A stretch of DNA of 8,170 nucleotides from Candidatus Dormiibacterota bacterium (GCA_955651875.1 CATPAP010000010.1:1-8170); one strand, 5' to 3'; positions 1-6,547 are shown, counted from the stretch's first letter. Program-made: numbers and translations. Notes: generated from the sequence alone by a model not told the origin.

Positions 1-402
1 GCGCACCAGCCCGACAGGCAACGCCGGTCGCAGCAGCCCCGCCGGCGACGCGACGATGAGTGGCGCACCACCGGCGCCCAGCAGCGCGAGCGCGCCGAGC
101 CGGCGCCGAGTCACCTCCTCGGAGGGCGGGACGCGGTCGAACGGCGGTGTGTCGGCGGCGGGGAACAACCCGAGCGAGGCCGTCCCGCCCCACAGCGCCG
201 CATCGGAGCTCAGCGCCTCAGCGTTGCTGCCCACCAGCACCACCGGTTTGGCGGTGACCTCACGCACCCACCAGGCGATAAGCGCGGTGGCCCCCGCCGG
301 CACACCGCCGACGGTGCCCCGCTCCAGCGTGCGCAGGTCGCGCAGCGCGTGGACGTGGTCCAGCCGAGACCGCAGCGTGGCCAGCTCAGTCGTCAGGGGC
401 AC
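1..402 (-). CDS. mfd: Transcription-repair coupling factor Mfd, N-terminal fragment
   Basis: Mfd is a cytoplasmic DNA translocase that removes RNA polymerase stalled at lesions and recruits UvrA for nucleotide excision repair. Only the first 134 residues are in the window; the reading frame is open to base 1. What is visible matches the UvrB-like N-terminal domain. A short helical lead is followed by a beta strand (VVLVGSN, residues 54-60), then LFPAADTPPFDRVPPSEEV (79-97), which corresponds to the family's 'fPawEtLPYd-SP--e' segment, then RRRLGAL and a second strand LIVASPAGLL (115-124). I chose the GTG at 402 because an in-frame stop lies five codons upstream and no ATG occurs nearby. This start overlaps the end of pth by 17 nt, and only a weak GAG precedes it, so translation is probably coupled to pth. 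The pth-mfd order is common in Gram-positive bacteria. The helicase and RNA polymerase-binding domains cannot be checked here. The strand match is confident; the exact start is less so. Confidence 0.82.
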   Translation of the reverse strand, partial: MPLTTELATLRSRLDHVHALRDLRTLERGTVGGVPAGATALIAWWVREVTAKPVVLVGSNAEALSSDAALWGGTASLGLFPAADTPPFDRVPPSEEVTRRRLGALALLGAGGAPLIVASPAGLLRPALPVGLVR

Positions 403-961
403 GGTTGTACTCGGTCATCGCCGCCTCGAGGCCATCGCGCACGAGCGCCATCACGGCGTCAGCGGCGCGGTTGAGGACGGCGCCAAGGCGCTCGCGCTCC
501 TTCGGAGTGAAGCCATTGAGCACGTAGTCGACCATCTCGTCGCGATCGGGGGGACGCGACACCCCGATGCGCACGCGCATGAAGTCCTGGCTGCGCAGCG
601 CGTCCGCGATCGAGAGCACGCCCTTCTGTCCGGCCGCGCCACCGCCGCGCTTGAGACGGATGCGCCCGAGCGGCAGGTCGACGTCGTCGTGGATGACGAT
701 GAGGTCCTCCGTCGGCACCCCGTATTTGCGCGCGAGGTGCACCGCGGCACGGCCGGAGACATTCATGAACGTCTGCGGGCGCGCGGTGACGATGTCGTAA
801 CCGTCAACGCTGCTCTCGCGCACCTTCGCCGGTCCCTCGCGCCGCACACGGCCGAAACGGCCCCGCGACTCGAGCTGGTCGAGGCACATCCAGCCGACGT
901 TGTGGCGGCTGCGCGCGTACTCACCGCCGGGGTTGCCAAGGCCGATGACTAGCGACGCCAT
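386..961 (-). CDS. pth: Peptidyl-tRNA hydrolase (bacterial Pth)
   Basis: Pth cleaves the ester bond of peptidyl-tRNAs that drop off the ribosome and recycles the tRNA; it is a small, essential cytoplasmic enzyme. The 191 residues equal the usual family length (E. coli 194). Visible motifs are GLGNPG with N10, SRHNVG with catalytic H20, TFMNVSG with N67, HDDVDLPLG with D92 (the E. coli D93 equivalent), and RVRIGVSRP. The position matching E. coli N114 reads GQKG instead of GHNG, so K113 replaces the textbook asparagine. The ATG at 961 directly follows the ybeY stop (962-964) with no spacer and no clear Shine-Dalgarno, and the 3' end overlaps the mfd start by 17 nt. That arrangement points to one transcript with coupled translation. 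A long open frame on the opposite strand (56-952) is a GC-driven shadow. Confidence 0.96.
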   Translation of the reverse strand: MASLVIGLGNPGGEYARSRHNVGWMCLDQLESRGRFGRVRREGPAKVRESSVDGYDIVTARPQTFMNVSGRAAVHLARKYGVPTEDLIVIHDDVDLPLGRIRLKRGGGAAGQKGVLSIADALRSQDFMRVRIGVSRPPDRDEMVDYVLNGFTPKERERLGAVLNRAADAVMALVRDGLEAAMTEYNRAPDD

Positions 962-1414
962 TCAGCCGGCGGCAACGAGGTCGGGGACGACCTGGTCGGG
1001 CAGGAGCGCACGGGTCGCAGCGGTCATCGCCGTGGCCTCCGCGGTGCCGGCGTGCTCATGACCGAGGCAGTGGAGCAGACCGTGGACGGCGAGCAGGCGC
1101 AGCTCCTCCGCTCCGTCACCGCCGTCGCCGTCCTGGGCCACGGCGCGCTCGACGCTGATGGCGATGTCGCCGACCCGGTCGGGCTCCTCGGTGGGAAACG
1201 CGAGCACGTCGGTGGCTGCGTCGGTGCCGAGGAAGCGCGCGTTGAGCGCGCGCAGCTCCTCGTCGTCGGTGAGCCGCACCGCCAGCGAGGCGCGCGGAGA
1301 GATGCCGAGTGCGTCACCACTGCGGCGCAGCAGCGGGCCGAGAGCGGCGCGGCGAATCGCCCCGCGGTGCGCCGCGAGGGTGACGGATTCGGCACGCCGG
1401 ATGCTCACTCTCAT
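962..1414 (-). CDS. ybeY: Endoribonuclease/rRNA maturation factor YbeY
   Basis: YbeY is a zinc-dependent RNase involved in 16S rRNA 3' end maturation and 70S ribosome quality control. The protein is 150 residues, the normal family length. It contains LNARFLGTDAATDVLAFP (residues 57-74; family pattern 'N--fr--d-pTDVLSFp'), GDIAIS (82-87) and the metal-binding motif HGLLHCLGHEH (H111, H115, H121; family pattern HGxLHLxGyDH). The frame stays open far upstream through rpsU, but those extra 73 residues are low-complexity Arg/Ser/Ala and overlap rpsU in another frame, so I start at the ATG at 1414 (MRVSIRR). A GTG two codons later is an alternative. The Shine-Dalgarno is weak (GAG close to the start). 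The stop is immediately followed by the pth ATG. It lies 70 nt downstream of rpsU across a hairpin, which fits a ribosome-biogenesis cluster that may be partly separated from rpsU expression. Confidence 0.93.
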   Translation of the reverse strand: MRVSIRRAESVTLAAHRGAIRRAALGPLLRRSGDALGISPRASLAVRLTDDEELRALNARFLGTDAATDVLAFPTEEPDRVGDIAISVERAVAQDGDGGDGAEELRLLAVHGLLHCLGHEHAGTAEATAMTAATRALLPDQVVPDLVAAG

Positions 1415-1435
1415 CGCTCGACGGATGACACCCGA

Positions 1436-1469
1436 AGCCCCACGCGTGCGCTGCGCGGCGCGTGGGGCT
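1436..1469 (-). terminator. Perfect 11-bp hairpin between rpsU and ybeY
   Basis: The arms AGCCCCACGCG (1436-1446) and CGCGTGGGGCT (1459-1469) are perfectly complementary with a 12-nt loop. The hairpin begins 15 nt after the rpsU stop and ends 21 nt before the ybeY ATG. No T-run follows on the minus strand (the next bases are TCGGGTG), so it is not a textbook intrinsic terminator. It may act as an attenuator, a weak terminator of the kind described in high-GC bacteria, or an RNA-stability element protecting the rpsU message. The structure is seen directly; the role is inferred. Confidence 0.55.
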
Positions 1470-1484
1470 GCTCGCGACAGTTGG

Positions 1485-1667
1485 TCAGCCTGCCTTGGCG
1501 CGGCGCTTCTTGGCGGCGACGAGCTTGCGCTTGCGGCGGACCGAGGGTTTTTCGTAATGCTCGCGGCGGCGCACCTCTGAAAGGATGCCGTTCTGCTTGA
1601 TCTTCTTGTTGAAGCGTCGCAGGGCGCTCTCAAAGGTCTCGCCCTCGCGGACCTTGACCTCCGACAC
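1485..1667 (-). CDS. rpsU: Small ribosomal subunit protein bS21
   Basis: bS21 is a basic protein of the 30S platform that lies near the 3' end of 16S rRNA and supports translation initiation. The 60 residues contain the family signature MSEVKVREGETFESALRRF, followed by a basic tail (YEKPSVRRKRKLVAAKKRR) with the RRREHYEKPS segment typical of S21. The start is GTG at 1667, with AAGGAGGTGAT 8 nt upstream. It is the first gene of the minus-strand ribosome/repair group and is followed by a hairpin and then ybeY. Many Actinomycetota lack bS21, so its presence helps narrow the lineage. Confidence 0.96.
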   Translation of the reverse strand: MSEVKVREGETFESALRRFNKKIKQNGILSEVRRREHYEKPSVRRKRKLVAAKKRRAKAG

Positions 1668-1675
1668 GGGTCGGA

Positions 1676-1686
1676 ATCACCTCCTT
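1676..1686 (-). promoter_or_regulatory. Full-length Shine-Dalgarno of rpsU
   Basis: On the minus strand the leader reads AAGGAGGTGAT, complementary to eleven consecutive bases of the conserved 16S rRNA 3' end (ATCACCTCCTT). It ends 8 nt before the GTG. No other start in the window has comparable pairing: pth, mfd, lysR and rny have essentially none, and the helicase and the 142-residue protein have six bases each. The match is seen directly; the consensus anti-Shine-Dalgarno is assumed because this genome's 16S is not shown. Confidence 0.8.
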
Positions 1687-1742
1687 CGGGCCGCCCGGCG
1701 GGCAGCAGGAATACATCAGAGAACCTGGTTGTTGGAATGACG

Positions 1743-1748
1743 ATTGTA
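1743..1748 (-). promoter_or_regulatory. Possible -10 element for the rpsU transcript
   Basis: TACAAT on the minus strand matches the TATAAT consensus at five of six positions. It lies about 76 nt upstream of the rpsU GTG in the gap after the transporter gene. No recognisable -35 hexamer sits 16-18 nt upstream, so this is a weak call. If it is used, the leader would be roughly 68 nt and would include the extended Shine-Dalgarno. Confidence 0.3.
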
Positions 1749-1759
1749 CTTTGCGCCCG

Positions 1760-1788
1760 CGGCGTGCCGTCCTGCCCCTGGACCGCCG
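1760..1788 (-). terminator. Bulged hairpin just after the transporter stop codon
   Basis: On the minus strand, CGGCG (1788-1784) plus GTCC (1783-1780) pair with GGAC (1772-1769) and CGCCG (1764-1760), giving a 9-bp stem with a 7-nt loop and a 4-nt bulge on the 3' arm. It starts one base after the transporter stop codon. There is no T-run after it. A terminator separating the transporter from rpsU is plausible but unproven. Confidence 0.35.
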
Positions 1789-1789
1789 G

Positions 1790-3109
1790 CTATTCCGCGG
1801 CCAGCGGTGAGGAGTGGCCCCGCTGCGATGCGCGGTCTGCGAGCGGGTCGCCGCTGCTGCCGCTCGCGCCCGTCACCCGCGGCCGGAGCATGAGAACCGC
1901 GGCAATGCCGGCGATGACATCGACGAGGACCGCGATCGCAAAGGCGATCGGCAGGCTGTGCTCGACGACGGGCCCTGCGATCGCCGAGCCGATCGGCATG
2001 CCGATGAAGTTGAGGCTCATCGAGACGGCGAAGGCGCGGCCCATCCATGCCGGGGCCGTGACCCGCTGACGCAGCGAGAAAAGGCCGATGTCGAATGGTC
2101 CATTGGCGATGCCGAACAGCGCCATCGCGAGCGCGACCACCAGCAGTCCTCCACCGATCCCGGCGGCGAGCAGCATGGTCAGCATGGACAGGGCGCTGAC
2201 CGCACAGCCGACCACTACGAACCACACCTCGCGGTGCTCGGAGTTCATGCGTCCGGCGATGGTTCCCGAGACGAGCCCGGCGACACCCATGACTGCGTAC
2301 ATGAGTCCGACGCTGCCGTCGCCGACCTGGAGGTGGGTTAGCAGCAGCACCGGCATACACACGCTGATGATGCCGAAAGCGATGTTCGACACCGCTGTCG
2401 CCACCCCCAGCCCGCGCAGCTCGCGGTGGCGGACGACGTAGCGCAGGCCGGCGAGGGCATCGCCCGCCAGCGAGGTGGTGGGCATGCGTTCAAGCTCGGG
2501 CTCGGTCATGCCGAGGAGGAGCACGAGGCCGGCCAGGTACAGCGCGGCGGTGGCGAGCAGGGCGGCCTGCGCACCGACAACACCGATGAGCAGCCCGGCG
2601 ACGGCGGGGCCGGCGATGGCGGCGACCACGTACGCGCCGCTGTCGACGGCGTTGGCCCGCTCCCACAGGGAACGCGGCACGATGATCGGGAACAGCGAAC
2701 GCGTGCCCGAGTTGCTGAGCGGGTTGGTGAGCGAGCTGACCGAGACGATCAGCAGCAGGGCGGCGACCGGGAGGTCACCGATGGCGCTCAGCCCGGCGAT
2801 GGCACACAGCGAGGTCGCCGCGATGGCGTAGTCGACGTTGATCAGCAGCATGCGGCGGTGACGATCGAGCAGAGCGCCCGCCACCGGACTGATCAGGATC
2901 CCGGGAACGAGGCTCAGGAAGACGACCAGGCCGGCCAGCGGCGGCGAATGAAACCGCTGCAGCACGAAGAGGACGAGGACCAGCGACTGCATGGTCGCGC
3001 CGGTGCGCGCCACCAGGGTGGCGGCGCCGAGGCGGCGGAAGCCGGGGACGGCGAAGAGCGCGCGGTAGGTCGGCGCGTCGATGCTGTCCACCCCCCCACG
3101 CTGCCACAT
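1790..3109 (-). CDS. Major facilitator superfamily transporter (MFS), putative exporter
   Basis: This is an inner-membrane secondary transporter of about 439 residues, a normal length for 12-TM MFS proteins. Hydrophobic segments are spread along the chain, for example residues 42-50, 58-78, 93-110, 115-124, 160-180, 182-200, 245-265, 278-292, 305-325, 328-348, 370-388 and 398-417. The loop after TM2 has a motif A-like GALLDRHRRM (78-87, with D82, R83, R85, R86). A hydrophilic stretch at about 201-240 fits the central loop between the two six-helix halves. It resembles EntS/MFS_3-type drug or siderophore exporters, but nothing fixes the substrate. I start at the ATG at 3109; GTG at 3091 (six residues shorter) is an alternative, and neither has a convincing Shine-Dalgarno. 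The open frame extends to 3214, but that part reads into the promoter region of the divergent helicase. The C-terminal ~25 residues are polar and likely disordered. Confidence 0.88.
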   Translation of the reverse strand: MWQRGGVDSIDAPTYRALFAVPGFRRLGAATLVARTGATMQSLVLVLFVLQRFHSPPLAGLVVFLSLVPGILISPVAGALLDRHRRMLLINVDYAIAATSLCAIAGLSAIGDLPVAALLLIVSVSSLTNPLSNSGTRSLFPIIVPRSLWERANAVDSGAYVVAAIAGPAVAGLLIGVVGAQAALLATAALYLAGLVLLLGMTEPELERMPTTSLAGDALAGLRYVVRHRELRGLGVATAVSNIAFGIISVCMPVLLLTHLQVGDGSVGLMYAVMGVAGLVSGTIAGRMNSEHREVWFVVVGCAVSALSMLTMLLAAGIGGGLLVVALAMALFGIANGPFDIGLFSLRQRVTAPAWMGRAFAVSMSLNFIGMPIGSAIAGPVVEHSLPIAFAIAVLVDVIAGIAAVLMLRPRVTGASGSSGDPLADRASQRGHSSPLAAE

Positions 3110-3130
3110 TCCGTGCGTGCGAAGGCGGAG

Positions 3131-3139
3131 TGCTACGCT
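3131..3139 (+). promoter_or_regulatory. Possible extended -10 for the helicase-nuclease gene
   Basis: TGCTACGCT has the form TGnTANNNT of an extended -10 element and lies in the 89-bp divergent gap, about 60 nt before the helicase ATG. No good -35 is visible, as expected for extended -10 promoters. I looked for an actinobacterial SOS box (GAAC-N4-GTTC type) in the gap and found no full dyad, so DNA-damage control is not supported. Confidence 0.3.
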
Positions 3140-3198
3140 GCAGCACGCAGCCACCGTACATCCGTTCGCGACGCCAACCCACCGTGCTCGAGGAGCCG

Positions 3199-6045
3199 AT
3201 GCCGTCCGTCCCACTCGACCCCGACCAGCAGGCAGCTGTCGCCCACCGCACAGGCCCCTGCCTGGTGCTCGCCGGGCCGGGCAGCGGCAAGACGCGGGTC
3301 ATCGTCGAGCGTTTCCTGGCGCTCACCGACGAGGGCGTCGAGCCGGCGGCGCAGCTCGTGCTCACCTACACCCGCAAGGCGGCTGCCGAGATGCGCTCGC
3401 GGGCCGAGGCTGCGCACGGGCCCTTCGCCAGTGAGCCGCCGCTGAGCAACTACCACTCCTTTGCAGGACGGGTGGTGCGGGAGTGGGGCTGGCTGGCGGG
3501 GATCTCCCCCGCCTTCAGGATCGCGGACGAAGCGGAGCGCTGGCTGCACCTCGAGGCGGTGCTCGCCGAGCTCACCCCGCGCACCCTGTGGAACCCGCTC
3601 CGTCCCCACGACCTCGTCGACTCCATCCTCGACGTCATCGGCAAGGCCAAGCAGGAGTTGGTGACACCGGAGAGGTACGCGCGCTGGGCGGCGGATGCGC
3701 TGGCTGCAACCACCGACCCGGCCGCGCGCGCGCTGCTCGAACGGCAGGAGGAGATTGCCGCGGTGTACGCGTCGCTCGACGAGCGCTATCTGCGCTCTGC
3801 GGTGCTCGACCACGACGACACCATCCTGCGCGCCGAGCAGCTGCTCCGCGAGCACGACGCGCCGCGCCACGCCGTCTGCGACGCCATCGAGTACGTCATG
3901 GTCGACGAGTACCAGGACACCAACTACGCGCAGGCGCGGCTGGTGGAGACGCTGGTCGAGTCCCATCGCAACATCCTGGTGGTCGCCGACGACGACCAGG
4001 CGATCTACAAGTTCCGCGGCGCCAGTCTCGCCAACCTTGACCGCTTTTCGCGCACCTATCCTGAGCACGCCCGCGTCACCCTCACCCACAACTACCGCAG
4101 CACCGCCAACGTGGTCGCCGCCGCCAGCGCGGTGATCGGCGCCGCCAACCCGGCGACGCGCATCACCAAGACGCTGGTCGCCGAGCGCGGCGACGGCGAC
4201 GCGGTGGAGCTCTGGGAAGCCGCCGACGAGCGCAGCGAGGTCCTCGGCGTCGCCTCCGAATGCCGTCTGCTCATCGATGCCGGGGTGCGCGCCGCCAACA
4301 TCGCCTGGCTGTTCCGTCGTCACGCCGACATGCGCGCCGCCATCGGGGCGCTGCGCGAGGTGGGCGTGCCCTACCAGGTTCAGGGCGGGCGCGGGTTCTT
4401 CACCCAGCCGGAGATCAAGGACCTGCTCGCGCTGTTCGGCGCGGCCGCCGATCCCAGAGACTCGCAGGCCGTGCTGCGCTGCCTGCAGCTGCCCTCCTGG
4501 AAGGTGAGCAACCGCGGCCGTCTCGCGCTGGTGCAGCTGTGTGCGGAACACGACACCGCACTGCTCGAGCTCCTCCACGAGCCGGATGCATCGGGGCTGG
4601 ACGAGCACGACGAAGCCGGAGCGTCACGGTGCATCGCCGACATCGAGGCCCTGCACGCCCTGAGCGCGCGCGAGGACGTGCGCGAGATCTTCCATGAGGC
4701 GCTGCAGCGCAGCGACTTCCTCGGGCTGCTCGACCAGCAGGACGAGCTGGCACGCATGCAGACCGGTGCCAATCTCAACAAGTTCGGCGAGCTGCTCGAG
4801 TCGTTCGCGGACTGGAGTGACGACCGGCGCCTGTCCACCGCGCTGCGCTACTTCGACGTGCTGCGGAACAGCCGCCACGCCGACGAGCTTGCCACCATCG
4901 AGGCGGTCGATGACGGGGTCGTGCTGCTCACCGCCCATTCCGCGAAGGGCCTCGAGTGGCCAGTGGTGATCATCTCCGGCTGCATCGAATCACGGTGGCC
5001 GGGGCGCGGTGGCCCGTCGCGGTCGATGATCAGCCTGCCCGGCGCCCTCGTGCCGGAGCTACCCCCACCCGGCGACGCGGTCATCGACGAGGAGCGGCGG
5101 CTCTTCTACGTCGCCGCCACGCGCGCCCGCGACCGGCTGGTGCTGTCGCGGGCGCGGCGCTACCCGCGCAGCTTCAAGGACGAGGCCCCCTCCCCCTTCC
5201 TCGCGCCCATAGCCGGCGGGGAGGGGGCACGCGCGCGCGACGTTCCCGCCGCGATGCCACTGCATCCGCGCGCGCCGAGGGTCACCGGCAGGCCGTCGGG
5301 CGAACGGCTCAGCGTGGGTGTTTCAGACATCCGTGTCTTCAAGCAGTGCCCCCGCCGTTTCGAGTACCGCCGCCGCTACCACATGCCGGCGCGCGACTCC
5401 CTGAAGAGCTGGTACGGCACCCTTATCCACGCAGTGCTGCAGAACGCCGCGATGCGCCGCCTCGCCGGGGAGGCGGTCGATGCCGACACCGTGGCCGCGA
5501 TCTGGAACGACGCGTGGACGACGGCGCGCGGGCCCAAGGGAAGCAATCCGGAGCTGCGCACGCTCGGTGAGCAGCAGCTGCGCCGCTACGCGCAGAGTGG
5601 GGCGTGGCGCGACGCGCCGATCGCCGCGGTCGAGGAGAATTTCAGCCTGGCGCTCGACCACGCCGACGTGCACGGCCGCTGGGACCGCATCGACGTCGGC
5701 GATGGCGGCACGGCCACAGTCGTCGACTACAAGACGGGGCCGCCGCGCGATGAGGAGCAGCTGCGCAGGGATATCCAGGTGCGTGCCTACGCCGTGGGGG
5801 CCTCACGGCGCGGCGGCACCGATGATGTCGCTGTCGAGCTGCATCATCTGCAGACCGCGGAGGTCACGCGCGTCGCGTTCACGCGCGAACAGCTCGACAC
5901 GTCGTACCGGTATCTCTCGGTCACCGCGCGCGACCTGGGGTCGGCGTGGCGCGACGGCGACTTTCCCCCGCACCCGTCGGCGTGGAACTGTCCGCGCTGC
6001 GAGTACCGCACCGTCTGTGACGAGGGTCGCAGCAGCGGGGGCTAG
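3199..6045 (+). CDS. UvrD/PcrA-type helicase fused to RecB-family nuclease with Fe-S cysteines
   Basis: This is a 948-residue cytoplasmic enzyme predicted to unwind and cut DNA, probably in double-strand break processing or repair. The N-terminal part is a superfamily 1A helicase. It has a Q-motif-like DPDQQ (7-11), Walker A GPGSGKT (26-32), motif Ia TYTRKAAAEM, Walker B DEYQD (236-240), motif III ADDDQAIYKFRGA, motif IV LTHNYRS (295-301), motif V TAHSAKGLEW (578-587) and motif VI EERRLFYVAATRARDRL (631-647). The C-terminal ~240 residues are a PD-(D/E)XK nuclease: FKQCPRRFEY with C717, GTLIHAV with H744, GRWDRID with D829/D832, VVDYKTG with D843 and K845, then QVRAYA. The tail CPRCEYRTVC gives C931, C934 and C940, which with C717 form the AddB/Cas4-like [4Fe-4S] pattern. 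I start at ATG 3199 because GAGGAG (3190-3195) precedes it and the DPDQQ motif follows closely. The frame opens further upstream at GTG 3130 without similarity. It resembles AdnA/AdnB-like helicase-nucleases but is somewhat shorter, and no partner is nearby. Confidence 0.93.
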   Translation: MPSVPLDPDQQAAVAHRTGPCLVLAGPGSGKTRVIVERFLALTDEGVEPAAQLVLTYTRKAAAEMRSRAEAAHGPFASEPPLSNYHSFAGRVVREWGWLAGISPAFRIADEAERWLHLEAVLAELTPRTLWNPLRPHDLVDSILDVIGKAKQELVTPERYARWAADALAATTDPAARALLERQEEIAAVYASLDERYLRSAVLDHDDTILRAEQLLREHDAPRHAVCDAIEYVMVDEYQDTNYAQARLVETLVESHRNILVVADDDQAIYKFRGASLANLDRFSRTYPEHARVTLTHNYRSTANVVAAASAVIGAANPATRITKTLVAERGDGDAVELWEAADERSEVLGVASECRLLIDAGVRAANIAWLFRRHADMRAAIGALREVGVPYQVQGGRGFFTQPEIKDLLALFGAAADPRDSQAVLRCLQLPSWKVSNRGRLALVQLCAEHDTALLELLHEPDASGLDEHDEAGASRCIADIEALHALSAREDVREIFHEALQRSDFLGLLDQQDELARMQTGANLNKFGELLESFADWSDDRRLSTALRYFDVLRNSRHADELATIEAVDDGVVLLTAHSAKGLEWPVVIISGCIESRWPGRGGPSRSMISLPGALVPELPPPGDAVIDEERRLFYVAATRARDRLVLSRARRYPRSFKDEAPSPFLAPIAGGEGARARDVPAAMPLHPRAPRVTGRPSGERLSVGVSDIRVFKQCPRRFEYRRRYHMPARDSLKSWYGTLIHAVLQNAAMRRLAGEAVDADTVAAIWNDAWTTARGPKGSNPELRTLGEQQLRRYAQSGAWRDAPIAAVEENFSLALDHADVHGRWDRIDVGDGGTATVVDYKTGPPRDEEQLRRDIQVRAYAVGASRRGGTDDVAVELHHLQTAEVTRVAFTREQLDTSYRYLSVTARDLGSAWRDGDFPPHPSAWNCPRCEYRTVCDEGRSSGG

Positions 6046-6046
6046 G

Positions 6047-6475
6047 TCAGGCGACGGCCGTCCAGCGCCTCCAATCCGGTGCACCGCTGATCGGTCCCTC
6101 GGGCTCGACGTCCTCGGGAAGCTCGGTGCGCCACGGAAGCATCAGGTCGAAGACGATCTCCTGGATGGTCCAGAGGATGTCCATGATCTCGGTGATCTTG
6201 ATCTGGCGGCGGTTGATGGCCTCCTCCACGGTGTCGAGGGCCTCTCGGTCGCCCGTCTTCGAGACGGCGCTGCGCGCGAAGCTGAAGACGTCCTCGGCGC
6301 GCGACTTGAGGTCCGCGGGTGTCTCCTTGATGCTCTGGAGGTGAATCTCCTCGCAGGCGCTGATCACCTCGTCGACACGCTCGACGAGGCGGCGCAGGCG
6401 CGTGCGCTCCACCATCTCCCGCTGATCGCGCTTGCGCGCGTCATGCACCTCCTGGGTCGCGTTCTCGATCAGCAA
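6047..6475 (-). CDS. Uncharacterised 142-residue, probably helical protein
   Basis: I do not recognise this protein. The start is TTG at 6475, supported by AAGGAG (6483-6488) with a 7-nt spacer and by lack of a better in-frame start. The sequence is rich in Glu, Arg and Asp with heptad-like spacing across about residues 10-40 (KRDQREMVERTRLRRLVERV) and again over 70-110, with no signal peptide or membrane span, so a soluble helical bundle is likely. The C-terminus is different in character: proline- and acid-rich (LPEDVEPEGP) and ending in DWRRWTAVA. There is a single cysteine (C41) in EVISACEEIH. Its stop lies 1 bp from the helicase stop on the other strand, and it is divergent from a LysR-type regulator whose promoter overlaps its own. 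The pairing suggests, but does not prove, that the regulator controls it. Coding is supported by the Shine-Dalgarno, by the promoter and by non-shadow composition. Confidence 0.72.
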   Translation of the reverse strand: MLIENATQEVHDARKRDQREMVERTRLRRLVERVDEVISACEEIHLQSIKETPADLKSRAEDVFSFARSAVSKTGDREALDTVEEAINRRQIKITEIMDILWTIQEIVFDLMLPWRTELPEDVEPEGPISGAPDWRRWTAVA

Positions 6476-6547
6476 TTCAAATCTCCTTGGGTTGGCGCCG
6501 CTGATCTGACAATCGGTCTGTCGACATTTCGGTCACCACTGGACCCA

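Noticed and set aside
56..952. Long plus-strand open frame antisense to pth and mfd
   Set aside because: It mirrors pth and mfd, which match known families; the product is low-complexity Ser/Ala/Arg/His with no domain. High GC makes such shadow frames common.
1415..1633. N-terminal extension of YbeY by 73 residues
   Set aside because: It would overlap rpsU in another frame and cross the hairpin; the extra residues are low-complexity and the YbeY fold starts at ATG 1414.
3160..3180. Possible SOS box upstream of the helicase (GTTCGCGAC)
   Set aside because: Only one half-site resembles the actinobacterial LexA motif; the opposite arm is missing.
3130..3198. Upstream GTG start for the helicase
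   Set aside because: It lies inside the proposed -10 region, has no Shine-Dalgarno, and the added 23 residues show no similarity to the helicase N-terminus.
3133..4608. 491-residue minus-strand open frame opposite the helicase
   Set aside because: It is antisense to clear helicase motifs (Walker A, DEYQD, HNYRS) and its product is compositionally biased with no recognisable domain.
6050..6069. Palindrome GACGGCCGTC at the helicase and 142-residue gene ends as a bidirectional terminator
   Set aside because: The core has no loop, so only about three pairs could form in RNA, and neither side has a T-run; it is likely a chance feature of GC-rich coding sequence.
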